Shown here piece after piece: positions 1 to 5,904 of a DNA stretch of 18,852 nt. Where the stretch lies: the NCBI GenBank assembly GCA_016872875.1, contig VGYW01000127.1, positions 1-18,852 on the forward strand. Reading direction: 5' to 3'. The stretch is from Planctomycetota bacterium (GTDB lineage Bacteria > Planctomycetota > PUPC01 > DSUN01). A program made the position numbers and the translations under genes. Position 1 is the first letter of the stretch; the number at the start of each line of letters is the position of its first letter. The notes under the pieces were generated by a model, which saw only the letters and a program-made list of their open reading frames with translations, was not told the origin of the DNA and made no database searches.

Positions 1-440
1 ATTTATCGCATTCGGCCACCGGCACGTCTCCTGGAGGCCAGCGCGGCCATTTTCCTGTTGGGGTGCCGGCGGCCCGAAAGCGGAAAATCCTGGGGGTTCG
101 GGGGCAAAGCCCCCGACGCACCGGCCGCAGGCACACCCACGATCTCAAGGACTTGGGACGCTGTCAAAAATTAGACAACGTCCCAAGTTCTTGAGGTAGC
201 CCTGGCACCCGTCTGCGCGCGGCGCGAGCGCCCAGCACATGCCGGCGTCTGGGGGACCAGTCCCCCAGACCCCCTGGGATTTACCGCATTGGGCCGCCGG
301 CAGCCCCCTGGGAAGCCAGCGCAGCCACCATCCTACGGGGCCGGCCCGAAAGCGGAGAATCCTGGGGGTTCGGCGGGGGCAAAGCCCCCGCATGGCTGAC
401 CCCCGCACTTTCGACCCGAACCTCAAGAACTCGGGACGAT
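1..440. repeat. Repeat-rich intergenic DNA: two imperfect direct repeats with hairpins
   Basis: Positions 1-115 and 279-390 are imperfect direct copies of one unit. They share the words GCCCGAAAGCGGA and ATCCTGGGGGTTCG and end in a GC-rich hairpin with loop AAA (arms 99-105/109-115, and 373-380/384-391). Between them lie a long hairpin (144-195) and a perfect 10-bp hairpin (247-256/261-270, loop CCAG). A third relative of the long-hairpin arm is at 421-437. No convincing coding frame is seen. This looks like a dispersed extragenic repeat family; the family is not one I can name. Confidence 0.6.
144..195. repeat. Long near-perfect inverted repeat
   Basis: The arms at 144-160 and 179-195 are 17 bp and differ at one position that can still form a G-U pair in RNA. 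An inner 4-bp stem (162-165 with 174-177) leaves an 8-nt A/T-rich loop. It could be a bidirectional terminator-like hairpin or a REP/MITE-like unit. A related arm recurs at 421-437, followed by a T-run at 446-452. Confidence 0.7.
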
Positions 441-734
441 CCTGATTTTTTTCAGACCAGTCCGCGAAGCGGATTTCGGGCCGCGGGCGGGCTTGTTTTG
501 ATTCGGGAAAGTGCGATAGTTGGAACTGTGCACCTGGCAAGAGGATTCGCCGACGCCGCCGACGACGACAACGACGACGATTGGAGAGGCAGCCGGACGC
601 CAGCATCGGGCGCCATGCCCGAAGCGAACTTGCCTTTGGCCGCTTCTTGGGGTAGGCTTTGGTAGAGCACCAGGCCATCCCTTCCCCCAACAGAAGCCAC
701 ATGTCCCGGCCCCTAGCCCTGAGGGGGTCGTGCA
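441..734. other. Intergenic stretch without a supported gene
   Basis: There is a short T-run at 446-452, a 5-bp hairpin at 461-473 and a low-complexity stretch of repeated GAC/GAT trinucleotides at about 548-580. Open frames exist on both strands but overlap each other, lack ribosome binding sites and have the composition of GC-rich shadow frames. I see no RNA gene here. Confidence 0.5.
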
Positions 735-1232
735 ATGGCCAGAATCGTCCTCGTTCCAGATGCCTCGGAAGCGGAGGGCCAGTTGCGCAAGGCGATCATC
801 CGAGCAGGCCATCAGGTCGCAGGGCTCCCGTCGAGGTTCGGCGGCGCATCCTCAGCCGAAGATAGCCCGCCCGACCTCGTCGTGGTCGAGCGCCGTGCCC
901 GCGAGCGAGGCGACGCGCGGGTCCGCCGGGCCGAGGCCGACGCCGCGCTCAACGCCATCCCCGTCGCCATCTTCGACTCGACACCCGTCCTCGACGGCCC
1001 CTCGGCGGCCTGGGTCCGCTTGCCCAAGGCTCTCCAGGAGATGCTCGGACGGTTCAGGATCGGCGTGCCGGCCCCGGGCGCGGCCGGCCATCCCCACGCC
1101 GCGCCTCTCCCGCGAACCCTGCCACGCCGCGCCCGTCCCCGCCCCTTGCAATCCACCGCCGCCATGTCGTATAATCCACAGGTGGGCGCCAGCGGGCCCT
1201 TAGCTCAGTTGGTCAGAGCAGGGGACTCATAA
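735..1232 (+). CDS. Degenerate receiver-like protein ending in the tRNA fragment
   Basis: 165-residue product. The start ATG follows a GAGGGGG ribosome binding site about 8 nt upstream. Residues 2-115 resemble a CheY-type receiver fold: an initial hydrophobic strand ARIVLVPD, a helix, a central strand DLVVVE where the phospho-acceptor Asp would sit, a later strand IPVAIF, and a final helix LPKALQEML. The central strand ends in Glu rather than the phosphorylated Asp, so it would be a pseudo-receiver. From about residue 116 the sequence becomes Pro/Arg/Ala-rich and overlaps the promoter of the neighbouring tRNA; the stop codon lies in the anticodon loop of the truncated tRNA copy. That tail may be a frameshifted or extended end. 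The receiver assignment is inference from strand pattern only. Confidence 0.5.
   Translation: MARIVLVPDASEAEGQLRKAIIRAGHQVAGLPSRFGGASSAEDSPPDLVVVERRARERGDARVRRAEADAALNAIPVAIFDSTPVLDGPSAAWVRLPKALQEMLGRFRIGVPAPGAAGHPHAAPLPRTLPRRARPRPLQSTAAMSYNPQVGASGPLAQLVRAGDS
1146..1175 (+). promoter_or_regulatory. Original host promoter of tRNA-Ile2, now facing the element
   Basis: TTGCAA (1146-1151), an 18-bp spacer and a perfect TATAAT (1170-1175) lie just upstream of the truncated tRNA, with the predicted start near 1182. In the empty site this would have driven the tRNA. After integration it reads through the 5' half of the tRNA into the element's left end. Confidence 0.8.
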
Positions 1233-1235
1233 TCC
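1193..1235 (+). other. attL: core repeat and truncated 5' half of tRNA-Ile2
   Basis: This segment is identical, base for base, to 9067-9109. It starts one base before the first tRNA nucleotide, includes acceptor 5' strand, D arm, anticodon loop with CAT and three bases of the 3' anticodon stem, then diverges. The remaining tRNA half is absent here, so this copy cannot make a tRNA. The pair of 43-bp repeats bounds the integrated element; the crossover lies somewhere within it. Confidence 0.93.
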
Positions 1236-1522
1236 GCGGCCCCGCCTGCGATAAGTCTAACCCCCATAACGACTTGCGGAAACCAGAAAACGGCGGCGCA
1301 GCGCTACAGACAGCGCCCAGCGCCCCCGAATCGCAGCGCGAGCACGTTTTCATCCTGGCCGTCCCGCCCCACCTGGCGGACGCGGCGAGCGAGCTTGTGG
1401 CCGCCCTGGTAGAGGCAAGCGCGGACCCCGAGCGGCGGACTCGAGACCGCGAGATCGCTTCCGCCGCGTGGCGGCGGGGCCGGGAGCGGCGGCGCCTTGC
1501 TGCGGGGGCGCGAGCGGAGTAG
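1236..1522 (+). other. Left-end open frame, candidate distal integrase tail
   Basis: An uninterrupted frame runs from the att core to TAG at 1520-1522. It has the same phase relative to the core as the integrase frame at the other end. In the circular form the integrase would therefore read 95 further codons here. The only standalone start is a TTG at 1274 with no ribosome binding site. Residues encoded at 1289-1333 (NGGAALQTAPSAPES) resemble integrase residues 377-391 (NGSAALQAAHALPES). The tail is Arg/Ala-rich with no recognised domain. Coding in the integrated state is doubtful. Confidence 0.45.
1289..1333 (+). repeat. Imperfect 45-bp direct repeat, left copy
   Basis: Matches 8908-8952 at 33 of 45 positions without gaps. 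A 13-bp block (GCGCAGCGCTACA), CAGCGC after two mismatches, and CCCGAATCG at the end are identical. In the circle the copies flank the att core, 255 bp apart. They may be integrase or excisionase arm-type binding sites, or duplicated integrase-tail sequence. Confidence 0.6.
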
Positions 1523-1528
1523 ACTACA

Positions 1529-1587
1529 CGGGGCGGGGCTAGGGCGACGGCCCGAACCCCGCAAGGCACTGCGGTTGCCCCGCCCCG
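1529..1587. other. Predicted three-way-junction structure
   Basis: A perfect 11-bp closing stem (1529-1539 with 1577-1587, CGGGGCGGGGC and its complement) encloses two smaller hairpins: GGGC/GCCC (1542-1545 with 1550-1553) and CCGCA/TGCGG (1559-1563 with 1570-1574). It lies between the left-end frame and the first well-supported gene. It could be a structured leader RNA or a DNA structure used in replication; function is unknown. Confidence 0.55.
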
Positions 1588-1621
1588 GTCCCTTCAACGT
1601 GCCAGAGCATCGAGGTGCCAG

Positions 1622-2137
1622 ATGCACGGTGATCCGATTCCCCCCGAACTCGTGCCCGAAGTCTACGCCCTTCTGGAGGCCCTGAACACCCTCGCCGGCG
1701 GGCAGGTGCCTGCGAACGTGCATGCCAATCGGCTGCCGGCCCACCTTCAACGCGAAACGCTCCGGCGATTCTGTGCCGGGGTGGACTTCGTCTACTACTG
1801 GCATCCCGACGGCCGGAGCCACGGCCCGATAGAAACGCTCATGATGCGAATCGAGGACGCGGGGCACTACTGGCTTGCCAAGCAGCGGGAACTCCGGCGA
1901 GCGGGTGCGGCGGCGGCGAGCACACCCACGGCGCCAGAGGGCGAGCTTTCCCTGCCCATGTCCCTGCGGGAGATCGCATCCCGCCTGGGGAACATGGGGG
2001 TTGACAAGTGCAGGAGCAACCTTGAAGGGAAGGGGGCACTGGTGCGCGAGAGCCGGCAGCAGTGGCGGGTTGACTACAGCAAGCTCGACAAGACGATGCG
2101 AGAGCGGATAAGGACGGGGCGACCGGGCAAGAGTTGA
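1622..2137 (+). CDS. Unknown protein with C-terminal winged-helix-like region
   Basis: 171 residues; ATG preceded by GAGGTG about 6 nt upstream. I do not recognise the family by name. The N-terminal half (about 1-92) looks helical and contains the aromatic stretch DFVYYWHPDG (55-64). An Ala/Thr/Pro linker (about 95-108) leads to a C-terminal region (about 112-150) reading like a helix-turn-helix with a wing: SLREIASRLG, then a helix with KCRSNLEGKGAL and a strand QWRVDY. A DNA-binding or regulatory role is inferred from this and from its place as first gene after the att site, directly before a set of 10-bp direct repeats and two excisionase-like genes. The last gene of the element's left regulatory block begins 116 bp downstream. 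Confidence 0.75.
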   Translation: MHGDPIPPELVPEVYALLEALNTLAGGQVPANVHANRLPAHLQRETLRRFCAGVDFVYYWHPDGRSHGPIETLMMRIEDAGHYWLAKQRELRRAGAAAASTPTAPEGELSLPMSLREIASRLGNMGVDKCRSNLEGKGALVRESRQQWRVDYSKLDKTMRERIRTGRPGKS

Positions 2138-2142
2138 CCCCC

Positions 2143-2176
2143 AAGTGTGGCGAAGTGTGGCGAAGTGCGGCGAAGT
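2143..2176 (+). repeat. Iteron-like 10-bp tandem repeats
   Basis: Three tandem copies of AAGTGTGGCG (the third with one change, AAGTGCGGCG) start at 2143, 2153 and 2163 and are followed by AAGT. They sit in the gap between two genes, upstream of two small DNA-binding proteins. One turn of helix per copy suggests binding sites for an excisionase, repressor or replication initiator. Similar GTGGCGAG/GTGGCAAG words recur near the right end (8959, 8969, 9045). Confidence 0.7.
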
Positions 2177-2253
2177 CCCAACCTACCACCTGGATTTCTC
2201 ATGGCGAGCGGCTAGACTTTGGGTACAGGCCCAAGGCCGCAAAGGAACACGCC

Positions 2254-2463
2254 ATGAAGAACCTGTTGACCCCCGCACAAGTTGACGCGATTCTCCAGTA
2301 CCCGTCGGGCCGGTCCGCGCGGCTGGCCCGAGAGGGCAGGCTGCCGGCCGTGACTCTCCCGGATGGTGAGCTTCGTATCCCCGAAGATCAAGTGGAGCGG
2401 ATCGTCAACGGCAAGCCCCTGGCCCTGAGCCGGCAGGAGGGGGGCGCCAATGCGCGAGAATGA
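2254..2463 (+). CDS. Small excisionase/MerR-like DNA-binding protein
   Basis: 69 residues. I use ATG 2254 because AAAGGAA lies about 8 nt upstream; a longer frame from 2134 would run through the tandem repeats and is unlikely. The product begins MKNLLTPAQVDAILQYPSGR and continues RSARLAREGRLPAVTLPDGELRIPEDQVERIV. This is the layout of MerR/excisionase-type helix-turn-helix proteins, where a helix pair is followed by a wing strand carrying the substrate-specific residues. Likely roles are excision or control of the replication operon, inferred from family and context. It overlaps the next gene by 14 nt, so the two are probably translationally coupled. Confidence 0.78.
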   Translation: MKNLLTPAQVDAILQYPSGRSARLAREGRLPAVTLPDGELRIPEDQVERIVNGKPLALSRQEGGANARE

Positions 2464-2680
2464 CTCCACCCTCGACGCCGTGCGGCTGTTGACCGTCAAC
2501 GAGGTCAGCGACCTGCTACGGCTGAGTCCCCGAAGCATCTGGCGCGAAGCCGCCCGCGCCGAGGCCGGCCTGACCAGCTTCCCCAAGCCCTTCACCATCG
2601 GCGGCGGGCGCCTGAGAAGGTGGCGGCTGGCGGACGTGCGGAGCTACATTGACGGCTTGATCGGGGGGGCGGCGAGATGA
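2450..2680 (+). CDS. AlpA/excisionase-family helix-turn-helix protein
   Basis: 76 residues. The region RLLTVNEVSDLLRLSPRSIW (residues 12-31) is the classic opening of HTH_17/AlpA-type proteins, followed by FPKPFTIGGGRLRRWRLADV, the conserved turn and wing typical of AlpA (substrate-facing Arg-Trp). Members act as excisionases or as transcriptional activators of integrase genes in prophages and islands. It overlaps the preceding gene by 14 nt and the following primase gene by 4 nt (ATGA), so the three form one operon. Whether this protein or its neighbour at 2254 is the actual excisionase cannot be decided from sequence. Confidence 0.88.
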   Translation: MRENDSTLDAVRLLTVNEVSDLLRLSPRSIWREAARAEAGLTSFPKPFTIGGGRLRRWRLADVRSYIDGLIGGAAR

Positions 2681-3528
2681 GCGCGACCGCCGCCCACGTA
2701 GACGCCCTGGACTTCCTGCGGACGCTCCATGAGGGCGGCGAGGGCTACATAGAGTTTCGCTTCAAGCGGAACGGACGCATGGAGCAAGCCTTCCGCCGCC
2801 TGCCCCTGGACACGCTGCCGCCCCTGCCCACGGATGGCGACTGCTACTTTGGCGCCTGCCCACGTGCGCGGGAGGCGGGCGACGCCACGGCGGTTGACGT
2901 GGCAACGTGCCTTTGGGCGGACGTTGACTTTCACAAGCTCCCCGGCGGCGAGCAAGGGGCGGCGGAGCGGCGCACGGCGCTGGGGGGCCTGGCCCCCAGC
3001 ATCATTGTGGCAACGGGGCACGGCGAGCACTGGTACTGGCCGCTGCGGGAGCCTGCCCCGGCCCCCGACGCCTGCGCCGTGGTGGAACTGCTGAGGGCGG
3101 CGATCTGCCCGAAGCTGGACAAGGTGAGCGACCCGCCGCGCGTCCTACGCATCCCCGGCACGTTCAACGTCAAGGGCGGCGCCAAGCTCCCGGTCCGTGT
3201 GGTCCACTGGCAACCTGAGCGGCGCTTCAACCTGAGCGACTTCGACGCCCTGGGCGACGGCCGCGGCGAGCCGGCCGGCGACTATGAGGCCCGAGAGCGG
3301 GCGGCGATTCAAGGGGAAGCCGAGTCGAGCGGCGCGACGATCCCAGAAGGCGAGCGCAACGCGGCCTTGACCCGCGAGGCGGGGCGCCTGCGGCGCCTGG
3401 GGTATGACGCGCCGATCATCCGCGCCGCGCTGCTGGCCTTCAACCGCGAGAGGTGCCGGCCCCCGCTGCCCGACCGCGAGGTCGAGTCCATTGCCCGCAG
3501 CATCGGGCAGAAGCCCGCGCGCGGGTGA
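2677..3528 (+). CDS. Primase of the archaeo-eukaryotic (PrimPol/RepB) type with PriCT domain
   Basis: 283 residues, start overlapping the previous stop (ATGA). Residues about 10-190 look like an AEP-family primase as in phage-plasmid RepB primases: WADVDFH (80-86) supplies the D-x-D metal motif (D82, D84), ATGHGEHWYWPL (112-123) the Gly-rich/His nucleotide motif, and PRVLRIPGTFNVK (154-166) the third conserved region. Residues about 222-277 (GERNAALTREAGRLRRLGYD and on to VESIARSI) match a PriCT_1 primase C-terminal domain. It would prime replication of the excised element together with the ATPase encoded next door. The family assignment is from motifs; no polymerase activity can be inferred safely. 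Confidence 0.88.
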   Translation: MSATAAHVDALDFLRTLHEGGEGYIEFRFKRNGRMEQAFRRLPLDTLPPLPTDGDCYFGACPRAREAGDATAVDVATCLWADVDFHKLPGGEQGAAERRTALGGLAPSIIVATGHGEHWYWPLREPAPAPDACAVVELLRAAICPKLDKVSDPPRVLRIPGTFNVKGGAKLPVRVVHWQPERRFNLSDFDALGDGRGEPAGDYEARERAAIQGEAESSGATIPEGERNAALTREAGRLRRLGYDAPIIRAALLAFNRERCRPPLPDREVESIARSIGQKPARG

Positions 3529-4582
3529 CGACGGCGAGGGCGACGCCTACCCCGCCTTCAAGCCCGTGCGCGCCTTACTGCCAGAGCATCCCCAGCTTCA
3601 CCCGCCCATCGTTGACGGGCTGCTGCGCGAGGGGGAGACCTTGAACTTGATCGCGCCCAGCAAGACGCGGAAAAGCTGGCTTGCCCTTCACCTGGCTTGC
3701 TGTGTCGCCACGGGCCGCCCCTGGCTCGACTTCCCGACGCGGGCGGGGCGCGTCCTGATCCTGGACAACGAGCTACACGCGGCCACGATTGCGAACCGCA
3801 TCCCTCGCGTGGCCGAAGCCCTGGGCATCCCCCTTGATCAACTGGCGGACACGCTCTGTGTCGAGAGCTTCCGAGGGAAGCTCCGGGACATCTTCGGGCT
3901 GCGGTCATACTTCCGCGTCCTGCGCGGCTTCAAGCTCGTGGTCCTGGACTCCCTGTATCGCTTCCTCCCGCGGGAGGCAGACGAGAACAGCAACGCGGGC
4001 ATGGCCGCCGTCTACAATGCCCTGGACAAGTACGCCCAAGACGGGGGCTTCGCTTTCGTCTGTGTCCACCACAGCAGCAAGGGAATCCAAGCGGGGAAGG
4101 CCCTAACCGACGTCGGCGCCGGGGCGGGCGCGATGGCCCGAGCGACCGACGCGCACCTGGTCCTGCGGGACCACGAGCAAGAGGATTGCGTAGCCGTCGA
4201 GGCCGTGACGCGGAGCTTTCCCCCGCCCGCTGCCTTCTGTCTGCTGTGGGCCTTCCCCGTGTGGACGCTGGCCCCCGAGCTGGACCCCGCCGACCTGCGG
4301 ACCTCTTGGGGGCGACGGCGAGCCGCGGCGCCGGCAGAAGAGGCCCCGCCCAAGCCCGAAGTGACGCTCGACTCGTTCATGGCCGCCTGCGGCGGGAGCG
4401 AGGCCCCTCGCCTGCGGGATGAAGTCCTGGACACGGCGCGGCGGGAACTTGGGCTATCCCTGGCACAGGCCCGCCGATGGTTTGACGCGGCCCGAGAGGG
4501 CGGGCGGCTGCATGAGTGGGGCTTCGGCGCCACGCGGAAGCGGAAGTACGCCACGGTGCCCCAGAGCGGGAGTTTGCTATGA
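3491..4582 (+). CDS. RecA/KaiC-fold replication ATPase (RepA-helicase-like)
   Basis: 363 residues from TTG 3491, which has GAGG about 9 nt upstream. ATG 3404 (392 aa) is possible but adds 29 residues that only shadow the primase frame. Residues 48-62 contain the P-loop region GETLNLIAPSKTRKS; Walker-B-like strands are VLILDNE (88-94) and LVVLDSLYRF (149-158), and FVCVHHSSKG (189-198) matches the sensor strand of AAA_25/RepA hexameric helicases. In the P-loop the usual Gly before Lys is Arg (TRKS). The C-terminal part (about 290-363) is a separate helical domain, probably winged-helix. Overlap with the primase gene supports a joint primase-helicase module. Confidence 0.85.
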   Translation: MPAASGRSPRAGDDGEGDAYPAFKPVRALLPEHPQLHPPIVDGLLREGETLNLIAPSKTRKSWLALHLACCVATGRPWLDFPTRAGRVLILDNELHAATIANRIPRVAEALGIPLDQLADTLCVESFRGKLRDIFGLRSYFRVLRGFKLVVLDSLYRFLPREADENSNAGMAAVYNALDKYAQDGGFAFVCVHHSSKGIQAGKALTDVGAGAGAMARATDAHLVLRDHEQEDCVAVEAVTRSFPPPAAFCLLWAFPVWTLAPELDPADLRTSWGRRRAAAPAEEAPPKPEVTLDSFMAACGGSEAPRLRDEVLDTARRELGLSLAQARRWFDAAREGGRLHEWGFGATRKRKYATVPQSGSLL

Positions 4583-4848
4583 CGGCCACTGCCTTCTGTG
4601 TGTGTGTTGCGCGCGCCCCCTATAACCCCCGTGTGCGCGCACAGCGCACACGGGGGCGGGGGCAATGTCGCATGCAGAGCACACGGCAGGAAACGGGATT
4701 CCCCCCGCCCGGCGCTGTCGGGTACGCTGTCATTCCGCCGCCCCTGCGCCGCAAGTGCTGGCGGGGCAAGGCGTTGTGGACACGCGGCGGCGGATTGCAT
4801 ATCCGCTGCGGCCTGAAAACGCTGTGCTTTGCAGGGTAGGAGTCTGAC
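4583..4848. other. Intergenic region after the replication genes, with strong palindromes
   Basis: This 266-bp gap is the largest between the replication module and the integrase. It holds a GT-rich run (about 4598-4609), a perfect 13-bp hairpin (4626-4656), and an imperfect palindrome around 4792-4808 (GCGGAT and ATCCGC arms). No promoter matching consensus was found. A replication origin, an operator or a small structured RNA are all possible. Confidence 0.5.
4626..4656. repeat. Perfect 13-bp inverted repeat
   Basis: Arms CCCCCGTGTGCGC (4626-4638) and its exact complement (4644-4656) enclose a 5-nt loop GCACA. A TATAA word precedes it. There is no T-run after it, so it is not a standard Rho-independent terminator on the plus strand. 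Confidence 0.85.
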
Positions 4849-5199
4849 GTGGCGCGAAGCTCGACGACCTGGCAGAAGGGGCAGAGCGGCAACCCGAATG
4901 GCCGGCCGCCCCGCGAGCACACCCTATCCGAACATCTGCGCGCGGTCCTGGCAGAGGAAGTGGCCGGCCCGAACGGGGAGACGATCCCACGGGCGCTGTT
5001 GCTGGCGCGAACGCTCGTCGCCTGCGCCCTGCAAGGCGACGTGAGAGCGGCGGGGTTGATCCTGGACAGGCTGGAAGGCAAGCCGCGCCTGTCGCTTGAA
5101 ATCGAGGGCGACGCGCCGACGATCCGCGTCATTCGTACCCCGCTGCGGATACCCGACCACCTGCTACCCAAGGGAGCCGCCGATGCTGAACCCGAATGA
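4849..5199 (+). CDS. DUF5681-domain protein
   Basis: 116 residues, GTG start with TAGGAG six nt upstream. Residues 8-23 (WQKGQSGNPNGRPPRE) carry the signature of DUF5681, a short N-terminal domain common in phage and island proteins, often near terminase or replication genes. The rest is predicted helical (TLSEHLRAVLAEEVAGPNGE, then ARTLVACALQGDVRAAGLIL) followed by a basic/Pro-rich end. Its function is not known; a nucleic-acid-binding or packaging-related role is only a guess from where the domain occurs. It overlaps the next gene by 17 nt and begins a tightly packed set of four genes. Confidence 0.82.
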   Translation: MARSSTTWQKGQSGNPNGRPPREHTLSEHLRAVLAEEVAGPNGETIPRALLLARTLVACALQGDVRAAGLILDRLEGKPRLSLEIEGDAPTIRVIRTPLRIPDHLLPKGAADAEPE

Positions 5200-5431
5200 G
5201 GTCGTTGACCTTGACGCGGCGACGGCGGGGGCCTTGGGCCTTGCGGCGGGGGGCGACGCTGCCGCCGTGGGGAGCCTAGAGGCCGTCCTGGGCTATGCCG
5301 CGAGACCGGGCCGCCCGTCGAGAGCATTCCGAGTGCTGGTAGTCGAGGATGCTGCCCTTGTGCCTCTGGCCGTGGCCGCGTTGAACGAACTGAAAGTGCG
5401 CTTCACAGTGCGGGAGGGGCCGCCATGCTGA
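5183..5431 (+). CDS. Small unknown protein of the phosphoribosyltransferase cassette
   Basis: 82 residues from ATG 5183, with AAGGGAG about 6 nt upstream; an upstream alternative at 5096 lacks a ribosome binding site and shadows the previous gene. The N-terminal half is Ala/Gly-rich (ATAGALGLAAGGDAAAVGSL). The second half has a beta-alpha-beta-like pattern, FRVLVVEDAALVPLAVAALN then LKVRFTVREG. Family not recognised. It overlaps both neighbours (17 nt and 7 nt), which argues that it is translated with them. Confidence 0.7.
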   Translation: MLNPNEVVDLDAATAGALGLAAGGDAAAVGSLEAVLGYAARPGRPSRAFRVLVVEDAALVPLAVAALNELKVRFTVREGPPC

Positions 5432-5892
5432 GGTTGCGGAATCGCCTGGTGGAGGGAGTCGGGCGGCTGGCGTATTTCACCATCACGGACCGCGCCGACG
5501 TGCTAGAGGCGATCAAGGCGGCGAAGCTGGGAGGCGACACGCGCCTTGCGGCGGCGGTGAAGGGCGCCTTCCTGCCCTACTTGGATACGTACTTCGCGGG
5601 CTTCTCTATCACGACCCCTCGCGGGAGCGGGGAGCGGTCGTTCATGTTCCGGCTTTGGAAGGACGATCCGCGCTTCCTCGCCTGCTTCGCGCATGACGTG
5701 CCCCTGGGGGTGAGTCATTCCTGGAAGGCCCGGCTTCGGGGCTACCCCGCCGTTGAGGTCGTGCGCGACGTGGCGGGGCGGCGGGTCGTGCTGGTTGACG
5801 ACGTGGTTACGACGGGGAGGACTCTGGTAGCGCACTTGCTGCCGCTGCTGCGCGGCGGGGCATTGGCGACTGGCCTTGTGCTGAGGGAATGA
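5425..5892 (+). CDS. Phosphoribosyltransferase-like protein
   Basis: 155 residues; start ATG overlaps the previous stop, with GGGAGGGG just upstream. Residues 121-133 (VVLVDDVVTTGRT) are a textbook PRPP-binding loop of type I phosphoribosyltransferases: hydrophobic strand, paired Asp, TTG-x-T. The segment before it (about 55-115) includes PRGSGERSFMFRLWKDD and a strand AVEVVRDVAGRR. The protein is shorter than most housekeeping PRTases and its N-terminal part matches no purine, pyrimidine or ComF enzyme that I recognise, so the acceptor substrate is unknown. It may salvage or modify nucleotides, or sense PRPP. Its place in a mobile element, co-translated with two unknown small proteins, points to a specialised accessory function. 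Confidence 0.82.
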   Translation: MLRLRNRLVEGVGRLAYFTITDRADVLEAIKAAKLGGDTRLAAAVKGAFLPYLDTYFAGFSITTPRGSGERSFMFRLWKDDPRFLACFAHDVPLGVSHSWKARLRGYPAVEVVRDVAGRRVVLVDDVVTTGRTLVAHLLPLLRGGALATGLVLRE

Positions 5893-5904
5893 AGGGAGCC
5901 GAGA

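Noticed and set aside
520..1203. A 227-codon plus-strand frame with a Thr run
   Set aside because: The Thr run comes from the GAC trinucleotide repeat; there is no ribosome binding site, and its second half shadows the receiver-like gene.
1194..1270. A second complete tRNA-Ile2
   Set aside because: Identity with the intact tRNA stops at 1235. The T arm and the 3' acceptor strand are missing, so it is a truncated copy.
2143..2176. CRISPR array
   Set aside because: The repeats are 10-bp head-to-tail units with no spacers and no cas gene nearby.
4626..4656. Rho-independent terminator
   Set aside because: The stem is strong but is followed by G-rich sequence, not by a T-run, on the plus strand.
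4012..4920. A 302-codon minus-strand open frame over the ATPase 3' end and the following gap
   Set aside because: Composition is Arg/Pro/Ser-rich, no domain is seen, and it opposes conserved motifs of the ATPase and the DUF5681 gene.
5425..5892. ComF-type competence protein
   Set aside because: Only the PRPP loop is shared. The N-terminal cysteine cluster and other ComF signatures are absent.
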